Shown: positions 46,204 through 56,842 of the stretch, piece after piece | Layout: the number at the start of each line of letters is the position of its first letter | Position numbering within the stretch: position 1 is the first letter of the stretch | Assembly: GCA_035626395.1 (NCBI GenBank) | Contig: DASPNR010000007.1 | Span: 62,001-126,000, forward strand | Length of the DNA stretch: 64,000 nt | From: Candidatus Limnocylindrales bacterium | GTDB lineage: Bacteria > Desulfobacterota > Binatia > UBA1149 > CAITLU01 | Direction of reading: 5' to 3' | Notes under the pieces: model-generated | The model's input: the letters and a program-made list of their open reading frames with translations, nothing else | Told to the model about the DNA's origin: nothing | Databases searched by the model: none | Position numbers and translations under genes: made by a program

Positions 46204-48375
46204 ATGAAGACCAAGAGCCGCCGTCCCGCCCGCACACGCATCGCTTTGTGGACCTGCTTCTGCGCGCTCGGTGCATGCGGCGCCGGCGGCGAGGGAGCGG
46301 TCGCCGCGGAGGCGGGTCGCCCGGTCGTCCGCCTCGCGCAGGCGAGCACGGCGGCGGCGGAGAGCGTTTCCCCGCGCGCCGCCAGCAGCATTGCCAACGT
46401 GCAGCGATCCGAGCTCGGTCGCGCACTGGCCTTGATGGACACCGACGCTCCCGCGAGCGCGGCGGCGCTCGAGGCGCTGCAGGAGAAGCTGCCGTTCCTC
46501 GAGGACGTGCTGCTGTACTACGGAGCCGCCGCTCGCGCGCGCTTCGACAAGGTTGCCGCGCGCGAGCGCCTCGAGCGCTTTCTCGACAAGCATTCGTCCT
46601 CGGTGCTGGTGCCGGAGGCGGTCGAGATGCTGGCCGAGCTCCTGGAATCGCAGGAGGACGTCGAGCACGTGCTCGACTTGGCCGACCGCCACGGCCGCAC
46701 GGGCAAGCCCGACCGCGGATCCGCCCGCGCGTGCCTGGCCGCCGGCCGCATGCTCGCCGCCGAGCAGCCGCAGGACGCCGTTTCGTACCTGGAATGCGCC
46801 CGCGCACGCGCGCCGATGAGCAGCATCGGGCGCAGCGCCTTCGAGGCCCTCAGCGCGATCCGCAAGAAGCACGCGCAGCTGCGTCCCACCTCCGAGGCCG
46901 CGATGATGGCCGAGGTGCGGCAGCTGGGGCGCGAAGGCCGCACCCAGGAACAGGCGCGCATGATCGAGGAGCTGCTGTCAGCCTACCCCTCGACCTCCCA
47001 TCACACCGAAGCGGTGCTGGCGTACGCGCGCACCATCGTCGCCAGCACGGGCAAGCTGGCAGCGGCCGAATATCTGGACCGCCGCGTGGACGAAGCACGC
47101 AGCGACAACGCGCGCGCGCGGCTGCTGTACGAGGCGGCGACGTACCGGTGGAACGACAATCACGATGCGGCCGCGCGCGTCGGGTTCGAGCGCATGCTGG
47201 CGCTCGGCACCGGCATTCCCGAAGAGCAGCAGGCGCTGTACGCCATGGCTCGCATCGATGATGCGGCCGGCCGCAACGCGCAGGCCATCGACGCGTACGG
47301 CAAGGCCGCGGCGCGTGCGCACGGTGCGACCCGCGCCGAGAGCCTGTGGCGGCAGGGCTGGGTCGCCTATCGAGCGAAGGACTGGGCGCTGGCGGAGAAG
47401 TTCTATCGCGCGATGGCCGCATCGGCTGCACCCGGCTCCGAAGACGATGGCCGAGCCGAAGCGTTGTACTGGGGCGCCCGCTCGCTCGAGCGGCTGGGAC
47501 GACGCGACGAGGCGATTGCCAACTACGAAGCGCTGCTCAGCGAGTTTCCGCTCGGCTACTACGCCTCCCTGGCGGAGAAGCGGCTTGGACGACGCATGCC
47601 GCTGACGCCGGTGGCCGAGCCCGAGGAGGCGACGCTCGGCTCGCTGCCGCGGGACGCCGACGCGGCGCTGCAGCGGGTCCAGACGCTGCGTCAGGCTGGC
47701 CTCGAGACGCTGGCCGCGCGCGATCTGCAGGCCCGCCTTGCCAGGTTCGACGGCAGGACGCGTGCAGCCCTGCTGCCCTCGCTCCAGCGCGTCGGCGCCT
47801 ACGACACGGCGCTGCAGCTGGCCGCCGAGCTGCACAAGAAGGGCGACATCTCGCGCGAGCAGGCGCGGCCGTATCTCTATCCGCGCGCGCACGCGGAGAT
47901 CGTCGAGCGCGAGGCCACTCGCGCCGGCATCGACCCGGTCATGGTCTACGCGCTCATGCGGCAGGAGTCTGCGTTCGCGCCGCAAGCTGTCTCCTCGGCC
48001 AATGCGCTCGGCCTGATGCAGCTGCTCGAGAGCACGGCCACGCGCGTGGCGAGCAAGCGCGGCATCAACCCGCCGGAACGCTCGGACCTGTTCGAGCCGG
48101 CGGTCAACATCCGCCTCGGCGTGGCCTACCTCGCCGAGCTGTCGCAGCAGTTCGCCGGCAATCCTCCGCTCATGCTGGCCGCCTACAATGCCGGCGAGAA
48201 TGCGGCGCAGCGCTGGCAGAGCCTCGTGGCAGCGTGGGACGAGGACGAGATGATCGAGCAGATCTCGTATCGCGAGACGCGTGCGTACGTGAAGTCCGTG
48301 CTGCGCAACATGCGCAATTACCGGCGGCTGTATCCGGACGTCGCAGGGGGGCTGGCGCGCGGCGGACGCCGATAG
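46204..48375 (+). CDS. slt: soluble lytic murein transglycosylase (Slt family)
   Basis: This 723-residue exported enzyme cleaves the glycan strand of peptidoglycan, forming 1,6-anhydro ends. A signal region with several Cys near residues 15-28 (TCFCALGACG) could make it a lipoprotein. A long alpha-solenoid with TPR-like repeats (about 60-540) precedes the C-terminal SLT domain (about 560-700). The catalytic Glu lies in ALMRQESAFAPQAVSSANA, followed by GLMQLLESTA and AAYNAGENAAQRW. It faces the recycling genes mpl and ldcA, which handle the products of murein turnover. Confidence 0.93.
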   Translation: MKTKSRRPARTRIALWTCFCALGACGAGGEGAVAAEAGRPVVRLAQASTAAAESVSPRAASSIANVQRSELGRALALMDTDAPASAAALEALQEKLPFLEDVLLYYGAAARARFDKVAARERLERFLDKHSSSVLVPEAVEMLAELLESQEDVEHVLDLADRHGRTGKPDRGSARACLAAGRMLAAEQPQDAVSYLECARARAPMSSIGRSAFEALSAIRKKHAQLRPTSEAAMMAEVRQLGREGRTQEQARMIEELLSAYPSTSHHTEAVLAYARTIVASTGKLAAAEYLDRRVDEARSDNARARLLYEAATYRWNDNHDAAARVGFERMLALGTGIPEEQQALYAMARIDDAAGRNAQAIDAYGKAAARAHGATRAESLWRQGWVAYRAKDWALAEKFYRAMAASAAPGSEDDGRAEALYWGARSLERLGRRDEAIANYEALLSEFPLGYYASLAEKRLGRRMPLTPVAEPEEATLGSLPRDADAALQRVQTLRQAGLETLAARDLQARLARFDGRTRAALLPSLQRVGAYDTALQLAAELHKKGDISREQARPYLYPRAHAEIVEREATRAGIDPVMVYALMRQESAFAPQAVSSANALGLMQLLESTATRVASKRGINPPERSDLFEPAVNIRLGVAYLAELSQQFAGNPPLMLAAYNAGENAAQRWQSLVAAWDEDEMIEQISYRETRAYVKSVLRNMRNYRRLYPDVAGGLARGGRR

Positions 48376-48412
48376 CGGACCGACTGCTGCGTCCCGTGCG
48401 CTCAGGCCTGCA

Positions 48413-49882
48413 TCATGCGGAAGCGGCGGCTGCGGGGGCGGATGCCTGCTCGGGCTCGAACGCCTTCAGCAGATTTCTCGGGAGGTTGCCGAACGCTCCG
48501 TTGGACATGCAGATGGCAACGTCGCCTGGGGCCAACTCGGTGGCGAGGCGGGCCAGGATCTCGTCGGGGCCCGCGGCAGTCCAGGCATGGATGCCGCGCG
48601 TGCGAAGGTCCTCGACGATGCGTGCCGTCGAGAGCATCTCGTGCTCGGCCAGAGGATCGTTGTCCTTGCGATAGACTTCGCTGATCGCGACGGCGTCGGC
48701 CTTGGCCAGCGCTTCGGTGAAGTCCTGCTGGAAGACGGCGCGGCGGCTGGTATTGGAGCGCGGCTCGAAGACGGCCACCAGCCTTCTTCCAGGAAAGCGG
48801 CCGCGGATCGCTTCCATCGTCATCGCCACGGCGGTGGGGTGATGAGCGAAATCGTCGACGACGGTGACGCCGCCCGCCTCGCCGACAATCTCCTGTCGGC
48901 GTGCCGCGCCGCGGTAGGAAGCCAGACCCTTCTCCATCGCAGAAGCGTCGACGCCGAGCTCGCGAGCCAGCGCATACACGGCCGTGGCGTTGAGCGCGTT
49001 CATCGAGCCGACCAGCGACAGGCGCAGACGTGCCTGCGGGCGGCCCTTCCAGCACGCGTCGAACGCGGTTCCGGCCGGCGTGACCTGAATGTTGCGCGGC
49101 TGCCAGCCGCCTTCGGCGCTCAGCCCGTAAGGGACGAAGCGATAGGTGCCCGCCTCGGCGATCGCTTCGAGCAGGTGCGGATAGTCGACGCAGCCGACCA
49201 GCGGCGCATCGCTCGGCAGAATGCCGGCCAGGCGCCGGAACGAGCTCTTGACGTGCTCGAGGTCCGTGTAGATGTCGGCGTGGTCGAACTCGACGCTCGT
49301 CAGGATGACGGCCGAAGGGTCGTAGTGCAGGAACTTGGGCCCCTTGTCGAAGTAGGCGGTGTCGTACTCATCGCCTTCGACGACGAAGAACTCGCCGTTG
49401 CCTGCCGATGTCAGCTTTCCGAGATCCCGGACCAGGCCGCCGACGAGATACCCCGGCTCCAGCCCGGCCACGTTCAGGCAATGCGCGAGCATCCCGGTGG
49501 TCGTCGTCTTGCCGTGAGTGCCGGCAATCACCAGCGAGCGCTTGCCGGCAAGGAAGAAGCGCTTGAGCGCGGCGGGAAAGGAGGTCTTCTCGATGCCCAG
49601 CGCCTCGACGGCCATCGCCTCCGGGTTGGTGCGCGGTACGGCGTTGCCGATGATCACGAGGTCGGGGCGCGGATCGAGGTTGGCTGCGCTGAACCCCAGC
49701 TTCACCTCGATGCCGGCATTGCGCAGCATGTCGCCCATGGGCGGATAGGCGGCGTTGTCCGATCCCGTCACACGCATGCCCGCATCGCGAAGCATGACGG
49801 CCATCGGCGCCATGCCGACGCCACAGATTGCGATCAGGTGTACGTGGCGAATCTGCTTCTCGTCGTTCATCTGCGAATCCAT
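48413..49882 (-). CDS. mpl: UDP-N-acetylmuramate:murein tripeptide ligase Mpl
   Basis: Mpl joins recovered L-Ala-gamma-D-Glu-meso-DAP to UDP-MurNAc in the cytoplasm, returning murein peptides to synthesis. The 489-residue Mur-ligase-fold protein has AICGVGMAPMAVML, the ATP loop GTHGKTTTTGML, EGDEYDTAYFDKGPKFL (the Mpl-type segment) and DDFAHHPTAV. It could be confused with MurC, but length and the DTAYFDKGPKFLHY stretch favour Mpl. ATG 49870 is an alternative start. It follows the serine hydrolase and LdcA genes on the same strand. Confidence 0.93.
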   Translation of the reverse strand: MDSQMNDEKQIRHVHLIAICGVGMAPMAVMLRDAGMRVTGSDNAAYPPMGDMLRNAGIEVKLGFSAANLDPRPDLVIIGNAVPRTNPEAMAVEALGIEKTSFPAALKRFFLAGKRSLVIAGTHGKTTTTGMLAHCLNVAGLEPGYLVGGLVRDLGKLTSAGNGEFFVVEGDEYDTAYFDKGPKFLHYDPSAVILTSVEFDHADIYTDLEHVKSSFRRLAGILPSDAPLVGCVDYPHLLEAIAEAGTYRFVPYGLSAEGGWQPRNIQVTPAGTAFDACWKGRPQARLRLSLVGSMNALNATAVYALARELGVDASAMEKGLASYRGAARRQEIVGEAGGVTVVDDFAHHPTAVAMTMEAIRGRFPGRRLVAVFEPRSNTSRRAVFQQDFTEALAKADAVAISEVYRKDNDPLAEHEMLSTARIVEDLRTRGIHAWTAAGPDEILARLATELAPGDVAICMSNGAFGNLPRNLLKAFEPEQASAPAAAASA

Positions 49883-49955
49883 CCTCTCCGCCGCCTCACT
49901 CTTGGATGACCATTGCTGCGCGGTCAGCCGGTCGCCGCGCCGTCTCGTCCGCGCC

Positions 49956-51113
49956 TCACGCGCGGCTCTTCTTCCCCGCCCGCTCCGCGTCGACCGCCGC
50001 GAGGACCGCGTCGTGGAATCGCGGACGCAACGCGCGAATACCGCTCCCCGTTGTATCGGATGCGACGCGGTTCGTCAGCAACAGTACGTGCACTGCGCGA
50101 CGCCGGTCGATCCAGACGGAGGTCCCGGTGTACCCGAGATGCCCCACGGCCTGAGCGGAGATCCTCGTTCCGGCCGAGCTCGCACCCGCGGATGGCGTGT
50201 CCCAGCCGAGCACCCACGTGCCGGGCTCGTCGGAGAACTGGCGTCGCCACGCATAGCGCACGACCCGCGCATCCAGAACGCGTCCGTGGTCGTAGCTGGC
50301 GTCGATCCATTCGCGCGCCAGCCTCTCGGCGGCTGAGACGGTCGCGAAGAGGCCGGCATGCGAGGTGATGCCGCCGAGCGCATAGGAGTTCTGATCCTGC
50401 ACGACGCCGTGGACGAGGCGGCCGCGCCAGGCGCAGTGGCCGGTGGCAGCGGTTCGTTGCAGCGGCAGCGGAGAGCGGCCGGCGGCGGCGGCGGCCACGT
50501 CGACGTACCAGGCCTCGCCAACGCCGAGCGGCTCCAGCAGCATCTCCCTGGCCAGCACGTCGATTCGCTTCTCGGTCACACGCTCGAGCGCGCAGCCGAG
50601 AACGAGAAAGCCGATGTCGCTGTAGACGCTGCCGCTGCCGGGATCGCGCTCGAGCGGCTCCTGCAGGACTGCAGCAAGGATCTCTTCACGGCGCCGCGCG
50701 GCACCCGAAGCCGACGAGACGTCGGGCGCGAGGCCTTCGTAGAAGCGCCGATGTGCCGGCAGACCCGAGTCGTGCCGCAGAAGGTGGCGGATGGTGACGT
50801 TGCCGCGACGCGGGTCGTCGCTGCGCGCGAACTGCGGCACCAGATCGACGATGCGGTCGGTGAAGCGCAGCAGGCCGCGCTGTGCCAGCAGGATCGTGAT
50901 TGCCGCCGTGATCAACGGCTTGGTCAACGACGCAAGGTCCCAGACCGTATCGATGCCCACCGCCGCGTCGGCGCCGGGAATCGCCAGAGTTCCGGTGGCA
51001 TGCTCGAACACCGTTCCACGCCGGTCGCTCACTCTGGCGCACGCACCAGGAAAGACGCCGTCGCCAACGGCGGCATCCAGCATCGCCGCGACCTCGCACC
51101 AGAGCGCGCTCAC
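49956..51113 (-). CDS. beta-lactamase-fold serine hydrolase
   Basis: This 385-residue class C beta-lactamase-fold protein starts at GTG 51113, which overlaps the ldcA stop as GTGA. The SxxK nucleophile is in ASLTKP, the Tyr motif is YSDIGF, and HLLRHDSGLPAH precedes it. No signal peptide is visible, so a cytoplasmic role is likely. Between ldcA and mpl it may act on murein peptides or muropeptides, for example as an esterase, amidase or D,D-peptidase. That is context, not proof; resistance to beta-lactams is not implied. Confidence 0.87.
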   Translation of the reverse strand: MSALWCEVAAMLDAAVGDGVFPGACARVSDRRGTVFEHATGTLAIPGADAAVGIDTVWDLASLTKPLITAAITILLAQRGLLRFTDRIVDLVPQFARSDDPRRGNVTIRHLLRHDSGLPAHRRFYEGLAPDVSSASGAARRREEILAAVLQEPLERDPGSGSVYSDIGFLVLGCALERVTEKRIDVLAREMLLEPLGVGEAWYVDVAAAAAGRSPLPLQRTAATGHCAWRGRLVHGVVQDQNSYALGGITSHAGLFATVSAAERLAREWIDASYDHGRVLDARVVRYAWRRQFSDEPGTWVLGWDTPSAGASSAGTRISAQAVGHLGYTGTSVWIDRRRAVHVLLLTNRVASDTTGSGIRALRPRFHDAVLAAVDAERAGKKSRA

Positions 51114-52039
51114 GGACGCTCGAACGGCGACTCGAGCAGCGAAACTGCGGCACTCTTCACGCTCGCGTCGATCCCGACCATGCAGCCCATGGGCAGCACC
51201 GTATTGCCGGTGCCGTGGCCCGCATCCAGCCCCACCACCACCGGGCAATCCAGGCCGGCGACGGCCTCGAGCGCGATCTCGCGCAGGATATCTTCGCCCT
51301 GCCCGTCGTCGCAGTCGTGGAAGGAGCCGAGGACGATGCCGGCGACGTGGTCGAGCTTGCCGGCATTGCGGAGGTGGGTGAGCATGCGGTCGATGCGGTA
51401 GGGCTTCTCGGCCACGTCTTCGAGGAACAGTACCGCGCCGTCGGTGCGGACCTCGTAGGGCGTTCCCAGCGTCGTCACCAGAACCGACAGGCAGCCGCCG
51501 ATCAGCGGGCCGCGCCCCGAGCCCGGCCGCCATGTCTGAAGGCGCTCACCGTCCCACCAGCCATCTTCGTCGAACAGCGCCGAGCGGAAGCGCTCCCGCT
51601 GCAGCGCGGTCAGCCGCGGAAGGTCGGCGCCAACCATGGGACCGTGGAAACACACCAGGCCGGCCTCGGCCACGAGGCGGCCGAGCAGCAACGTGACGTC
51701 GCTGAAACCGACGAAGATCTTGGGATGATCGGCGGCAACGGCCGCATCGAACAGGCCGTGCAGGCGCGAGGAGCCGTAGCCGCCGCGGACGCAAAAGATG
51801 GCCGCGACGTCGGTCCGCGCGAACAGCTGGCTCAGGTGGGCGGCGCGGGCGGAATCGGTTCCTGACAGGTACCGGACCGGCTCGGGCGGCGGGGGCGGCT
51901 CCACGCGAAGCCCCCAACCCTCCAGAATCGCGATGCCTCGTTCGAGGCAATCGGCGTCGGCAAAGCCCGCCGGCGCGGTCACCGCCACCGTGTCGCCCTG
52001 TCGTAGCGGGCGGGGTTTGCGCTGCGCGCGCACGGGCAT
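51110..52039 (-). CDS. ldcA: LD-carboxypeptidase (LdcA)
   Basis: LdcA removes the terminal D-Ala from murein tetrapeptide, giving the tripeptide used by Mpl. The 309-residue S66-family product has the nucleophile in CVRGGYGSSRL, GFSDVTLL, FLEDVAEKPYRIDRML and GHGTGNTVLPMG near the C-terminus. I use ATG 52039; GTG 52048 is nine bases upstream and in frame. No clear ribosome-binding site is seen. The much longer open frame upstream is a shadow of the DUF507 pair on the other strand. Confidence 0.93.
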   Translation of the reverse strand: MPVRAQRKPRPLRQGDTVAVTAPAGFADADCLERGIAILEGWGLRVEPPPPPEPVRYLSGTDSARAAHLSQLFARTDVAAIFCVRGGYGSSRLHGLFDAAVAADHPKIFVGFSDVTLLLGRLVAEAGLVCFHGPMVGADLPRLTALQRERFRSALFDEDGWWDGERLQTWRPGSGRGPLIGGCLSVLVTTLGTPYEVRTDGAVLFLEDVAEKPYRIDRMLTHLRNAGKLDHVAGIVLGSFHDCDDGQGEDILREIALEAVAGLDCPVVVGLDAGHGTGNTVLPMGCMVGIDASVKSAAVSLLESPFERP

Positions 52040-52133
52040 TTCGCTCACGGGAGGAGCCGTTGTAACGGCCGTTCCCCAGGCGGTCAACGGGCCGGGTTGA
52101 TCGCGTCGGCGACAAAATCCATGTTCTGCGACC

Positions 52134-52406
52134 GTGGCGAGCCGCGAGGAGATCCAGAAGCTGGCGGTGGCGATCGCGACCGACCTGTGTCGCGAGGACC
52201 CGCCCGTGGTGCGCGGCGAGATGTCCAAAGTGGCGGCGGCCGTGGCCAACGCCATCGCCGCCAATTTCGCCGAGGAAGCCCGGATCGAGCGCGAGGTCGA
52301 GGAGACGCTGCAAGCGATGGGGCGCCAGGCGGCCGACCTCGATCCGGCCAAGCTGCGCCGCGGCGTTCGCGAGCGCATCGCCAGGCAGAAGGGTTTCGTA
52401 CTGTGA
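52134..52406 (+). CDS. DUF507-like protein, first of a tandem pair
   Basis: This 90-residue, wholly helical, charged protein starts at GTG 52134. It resembles the neighbouring DUF507 protein in plan (a short N-terminal helix, then ANFAEEARIEREVEETLQAMG and a basic end) but lacks the GSREWD motif. It ends 16 bases before the next gene, so both are probably one transcript and may form a heteromer. The function of DUF507 proteins is unknown. Confidence 0.75.
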   Translation: MASREEIQKLAVAIATDLCREDPPVVRGEMSKVAAAVANAIAANFAEEARIEREVEETLQAMGRQAADLDPAKLRRGVRERIARQKGFVL

Positions 52407-52422
52407 CGGCGGAGGCCTGAGG

Positions 52423-52698
52423 ATGGAGCGGCAGCTGAGCGAGGCGCGCGTCGAGGCGCTGTCCATTGCCATCGCCAAGGCGCTGGCCGCGGCGCCCGGA
52501 GTGCAGGTGCTCGACCATGGCGGCGCCGTCCGACGCATCGCGGCCCGCCTGCAGGCGAGCGTCGGGGCCGAAGGCGAGTCCCTGGACAAGGCGGTCCGGG
52601 CACGGATCGCTTCGTTGTCGCGTTCGGTCCCAGAGGGAAGCCGGGAATGGGACGTTCTCTACCGGCAGTATTCCCAGCAGCTCTCCCGGCGGCGATAG
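52423..52698 (+). CDS. DUF507 family protein, second of a tandem pair
   Basis: This 91-residue protein has the DUF507 pattern: LSEARVEALSIAIAKAL at the N-terminus and the C-terminal PEGSREWDVLYRQYSQQL. It is helical and soluble. The family occurs mostly in deltaproteobacterial-type and thermophilic lineages and has no known function. It lies directly upstream of the groES promoter and downstream of its paralogue-like partner. Confidence 0.85.
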   Translation: MERQLSEARVEALSIAIAKALAAAPGVQVLDHGGAVRRIAARLQASVGAEGESLDKAVRARIASLSRSVPEGSREWDVLYRQYSQQLSRRR

Positions 52699-52758
52699 GA
52701 GGCCCGGCGCGAGCTGCCGCGGCCGTCATGCGGCCGCGGAATTTTCAAGAGCTACACC

Positions 52759-52786
52759 TTGACAGAACAGGGCCCGGCCTTAGCTG
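52759..52786 (+). promoter_or_regulatory. putative groES-groEL promoter
   Basis: A perfect TTGACA (52759-52764) is followed after 16 bases by TAGCTG (52781-52786). The implied start near 52793 gives a leader of about 84 bases. No CIRCE inverted repeat is found in the leader, so HrcA control is not indicated. Confidence 0.5.
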
Positions 52787-52876
52787 AGCCGTGTCTACCC
52801 ACTCGCAACCCGTCTTTCGGGAACTCAAATTTCGATCGGCCAAGGCCGAAAAACAGTCAGGAGGCTTCGAGAAGCG

Positions 52877-53164
52877 ATGAACATTCGCCCACTATACGAC
52901 CGGATCCTGGTTCGTCGGGTCCAGGAAGAAGAAAAGACCGCCGGCGGCATCATCATCCCCGACACCGCGAAGGAAAAGCCGCAGGAAGGCAAGGTGGTTG
53001 CGGTCGGCGACGGCCGCATCGATGACGACGGCAAGCTCCGCAAGCTGACCGTCAAGAAGGGCGACCGCATCCTGTTCGGCAAGTACTCCGGCAGCGAAGT
53101 CACTCTCAATGGGGTCGAGCACCTGATCATGCGCGAGGATGACGTCCTCGGCGTCCTCGAATAA
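52877..53164 (+). CDS. groS: co-chaperonin GroES
   Basis: This 95-residue lid protein of the GroEL chamber ([47 protein letters not shown] at the end) has normal length and mobile loop. AGGAGG lies 12 bases before ATG 52877. It forms an operon with groEL, 37 bases downstream. Confidence 0.98.
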   Translation: MNIRPLYDRILVRRVQEEEKTAGGIIIPDTAKEKPQEGKVVAVGDGRIDDDGKLRKLTVKKGDRILFGKYSGSEVTLNGVEHLIMREDDVLGVLE

Positions 53165-53201
53165 CCCCGAACACGAAATTCCACGGAGGAAGATTCCAGC
53201 C

Positions 53202-54842
<1,641 letters not shown>

Positions 54843-54897
54843 GAGTGGTCCGGCGCTTTGCTGCGGTTGGCTTGTGCGACCGTAGCGGCTACCTAGC

Positions 54898-54932
54898 AAA
54901 GCCCCCCGCCGCAGGCGCGGCGGGGGGCTTTT
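54898..54932 (+). terminator. intrinsic terminator of groES-groEL
   Basis: GCCCCCCGCCGC (54901-54912) pairs perfectly with GCGGCGGGGGGC (54917-54928) across a four-base loop, extended by AAA/TTT, and is followed by TTTT. It separates groEL from the rpsP operon. Confidence 0.95.
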
Positions 54933-55030
54933 CGTTGGGATCCCGTCCCCACCGAGCCCCGCTGATTCTTTACAAAACCGGCGGATAGTGGTGAAAAACG
55001 TAATTCGTACTCAGGAGTAGAGGAAGTCGA

Positions 55031-55276
55031 ATGTCCGTCAAGATCCGCCTCTCCAGGCATGGCAGCAAAAAGAGACCGTTCTACCGTGTGGTCGTCGCCG
55101 ACGAGCGTGCACCGCGGGACGGCCGCAACCTGGTACAAGTGGGAACCTACAATCCGCTTGTGAATCCTGCCGAGGTGAGGCTCGACGCGGAGAAGATTGG
55201 CTCATGGCTCAAGAAGGGCGCGAAGCCGACACCGATCGTGGCCAAGCTTATGAAGCAAGCGGGCGTTCCGGCGTAA
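55031..55276 (+). CDS. rpsP: 30S ribosomal protein bS16
   Basis: This 81-residue protein ([37 protein letters not shown]) is the usual first gene of the rpsP-rimM-trmD-rplS operon. Ffh, often upstream, is absent. AGGAG and AGAGGAAG lie before ATG 55031. A possible -35 (TTTACA, 54969) is seen upstream but without a convincing -10. The last 73 bases overlap the khpA frame. Confidence 0.98.
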   Translation: MSVKIRLSRHGSKKRPFYRVVVADERAPRDGRNLVQVGTYNPLVNPAEVRLDAEKIGSWLKKGAKPTPIVAKLMKQAGVPA

Positions 55277-55524
55277 ACGGAACCGTCTCCCTGCGAGAGC
55301 TGGTCGAATTCCTGGCCCGGAACCTCGTAACGCATCCGGACGCGGTCGAGGTCCACGAGAGCGCTAGCGAGCACGCGACGACTCTCGAGCTGCGCGTACA
55401 CAAAGAAGATCTGGGAAGAGTCATCGGAAAGCAGGGCCGAACCGCCAAATCCCTGCGCACCATTCTCAACGCTGCCGCCTCGCGAACCAACCATAAAGCC
55501 GCCCTCGAAATCATCGAGGAGTAG
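55204..55524 (+). CDS. khpA: KH-domain RNA-binding protein KhpA
   Basis: This single-KH RNA-binding protein has [21 protein letters not shown], the GxxG-bearing [17 protein letters not shown] and ALEIIEE at the end. The family is usually about 76 residues. Here the only ATG (55204) gives 106 residues and overlaps rpsP by 73 bases; between it and the conserved domain there is no ATG, GTG or TTG, only a CTG at 55291. So there is either a 29-residue extension or a non-standard start. GGAG lies about 11 bases before ATG 55204. In other bacteria KhpA works with KhpB in cell division control. Confidence 0.88.
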   Translation: MAQEGREADTDRGQAYEASGRSGVNGTVSLRELVEFLARNLVTHPDAVEVHESASEHATTLELRVHKEDLGRVIGKQGRTAKSLRTILNAAASRTNHKAALEIIEE

Positions 55525-55570
55525 CACCGACCGGCCTGCGGCCGGTCGATCGGCTTCGTCGGGCCCGCCC

Positions 55571-56155
55571 GTGCGCGCGGAAACGTCGCCCGACACCGCG
55601 GCCGGCGAGCGCGAGCTCGTCACCATCGGAACGATCGCGCGCCCCCATGGGCTGTCCGGCGCTGTTGTCGCTCACATCGACCCGACGATGACCGACGAGC
55701 TGCGTCGCGGCCTGCGCCTCGAGCTTCGGCACGGCCAGCAGAGCACGCAGGCGCGCGTGCGCAGCTTCGCTCCTGCACGGTCGGGCGTGCGGCTCGTGCT
55801 CGATGCGCTCGGCGACCGTGACGCCGCCGAAGCCGCCGTCGGGGCGGCGCTGCTGGTGGCGCGCTCGGATCTGCGCGGCGTCGGCAACCAGGTGTATCTG
55901 GACAGCGACATTCTCGGTTGCCACGTCTTCACACGCGACGGCGTGCCGCTCGGCGCCGTCGCCGAGATCCTGACCACCGGAGCCAACGACGTCTACGTCG
56001 TCCAGGGTGCCGGCGGCGAGATCCTCGTGCCCGCCATCGCCCGCGCCGTGGTCGCCGTGGATGTCGCCGAAAGGCGCATCACGGTCGAAGCCGACGCCCT
56101 CGAGTATCCTGCAGCCGCCGACCAGAAGGCGTCGCGCCGCGAGCCGCAGTCGTGA
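55571..56155 (+). CDS. rimM: ribosome maturation factor RimM
   Basis: This 194-residue protein assists 30S head assembly. The N-terminal RimM barrel ([21 protein letters not shown]) and the C-terminal PRC-barrel ([41 protein letters not shown]) are both present. The start is GTG 55571. Its stop overlaps the trmD GTG start as GTGA. Confidence 0.94.
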   Translation: MRAETSPDTAAGERELVTIGTIARPHGLSGAVVAHIDPTMTDELRRGLRLELRHGQQSTQARVRSFAPARSGVRLVLDALGDRDAAEAAVGAALLVARSDLRGVGNQVYLDSDILGCHVFTRDGVPLGAVAEILTTGANDVYVVQGAGGEILVPAIARAVVAVDVAERRITVEADALEYPAAADQKASRREPQS

Positions 56156-56838
56156 TCGCGTTCGACGTCATCACGCTGTTTCCCGAGTTCATCGCCGCCG
56201 GCGCCGCGGTCGGCGTGCTCGGCCGCGCCGCCGAGCGCAACATCGTGGCGGTGCGCGCGCATCAGCTTCGCGACTATACCGGCGGCAGCCCGCATCCCGT
56301 CGACGATTCTCCGTACGGAGGCGGGCCCGGCATGGTCATGCGACCCGAGCCGATCTACGCCGCGGTCGAAGACATCGGCGCGCAATTCGCGCCCGCGCGG
56401 CGCATACTGCTGACGCCGCAGGGTCAGCCGTTCAACCAGGCGGCCGCGCGCAGGCTGGCCGCCGACCACCACTCGATCCTGCTGTTTTGTGGCCGCTACG
56501 AGGGCGTAGACGAGCGCGTGCGCGTGCTGTTCGACGAAGAAATCTCCATCGGCGACTACGTGCTCACCGGCGGGGAGCTCGGTGCGCTCGTCATCATCGA
56601 TGCCGTCTCGCGCCTGGTCCCCGGCGTGCTCGGCAGCGAGCAATCGCCGGCCAGCGAGAGCTTCAGCGAGGCCGATCTTCTCGAGTATCCGCAGTACACG
56701 CGGCCGGCCGAGTTCCGCGGCATGGCGGTGCCTGCCGTGCTGAGCTCCGGCAATCATGCGGCCATCGAACGATGGCGGCGCGAGCAGGCGTTGGAGCGCA
56801 CTCGCAAGCGGCGCCCCGACCTGGCGCGCAAGGGCTGA
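56152..56838 (+). CDS. trmD: tRNA (guanine-N1)-methyltransferase TrmD
   Basis: TrmD methylates G37 of tRNAs, preventing frameshifts. The 228-residue SPOUT protein has [24 protein letters not shown], the SAM knot [11 protein letters not shown] and [18 protein letters not shown] 56152 overlaps the rimM stop; the frame is open upstream only as a rimM shadow. A second SPOUT gene follows after five bases. Confidence 0.97.
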   Translation: MIAFDVITLFPEFIAAGAAVGVLGRAAERNIVAVRAHQLRDYTGGSPHPVDDSPYGGGPGMVMRPEPIYAAVEDIGAQFAPARRILLTPQGQPFNQAAARRLAADHHSILLFCGRYEGVDERVRVLFDEEISIGDYVLTGGELGALVIIDAVSRLVPGVLGSEQSPASESFSEADLLEYPQYTRPAEFRGMAVPAVLSSGNHAAIERWRREQALERTRKRRPDLARKG

Positions 56839-56842
56839 AGGC

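Noticed and set aside
49956..51113. beta-lactamase resistance gene
   Set aside because: It lacks a signal peptide and sits between murein-recycling genes; the fold is shared by many esterases and peptidases.
52793..52876. CIRCE/HrcA operator before groES
   Set aside because: No GCACTC-N9-GAGTGC type inverted repeat is present in the leader.
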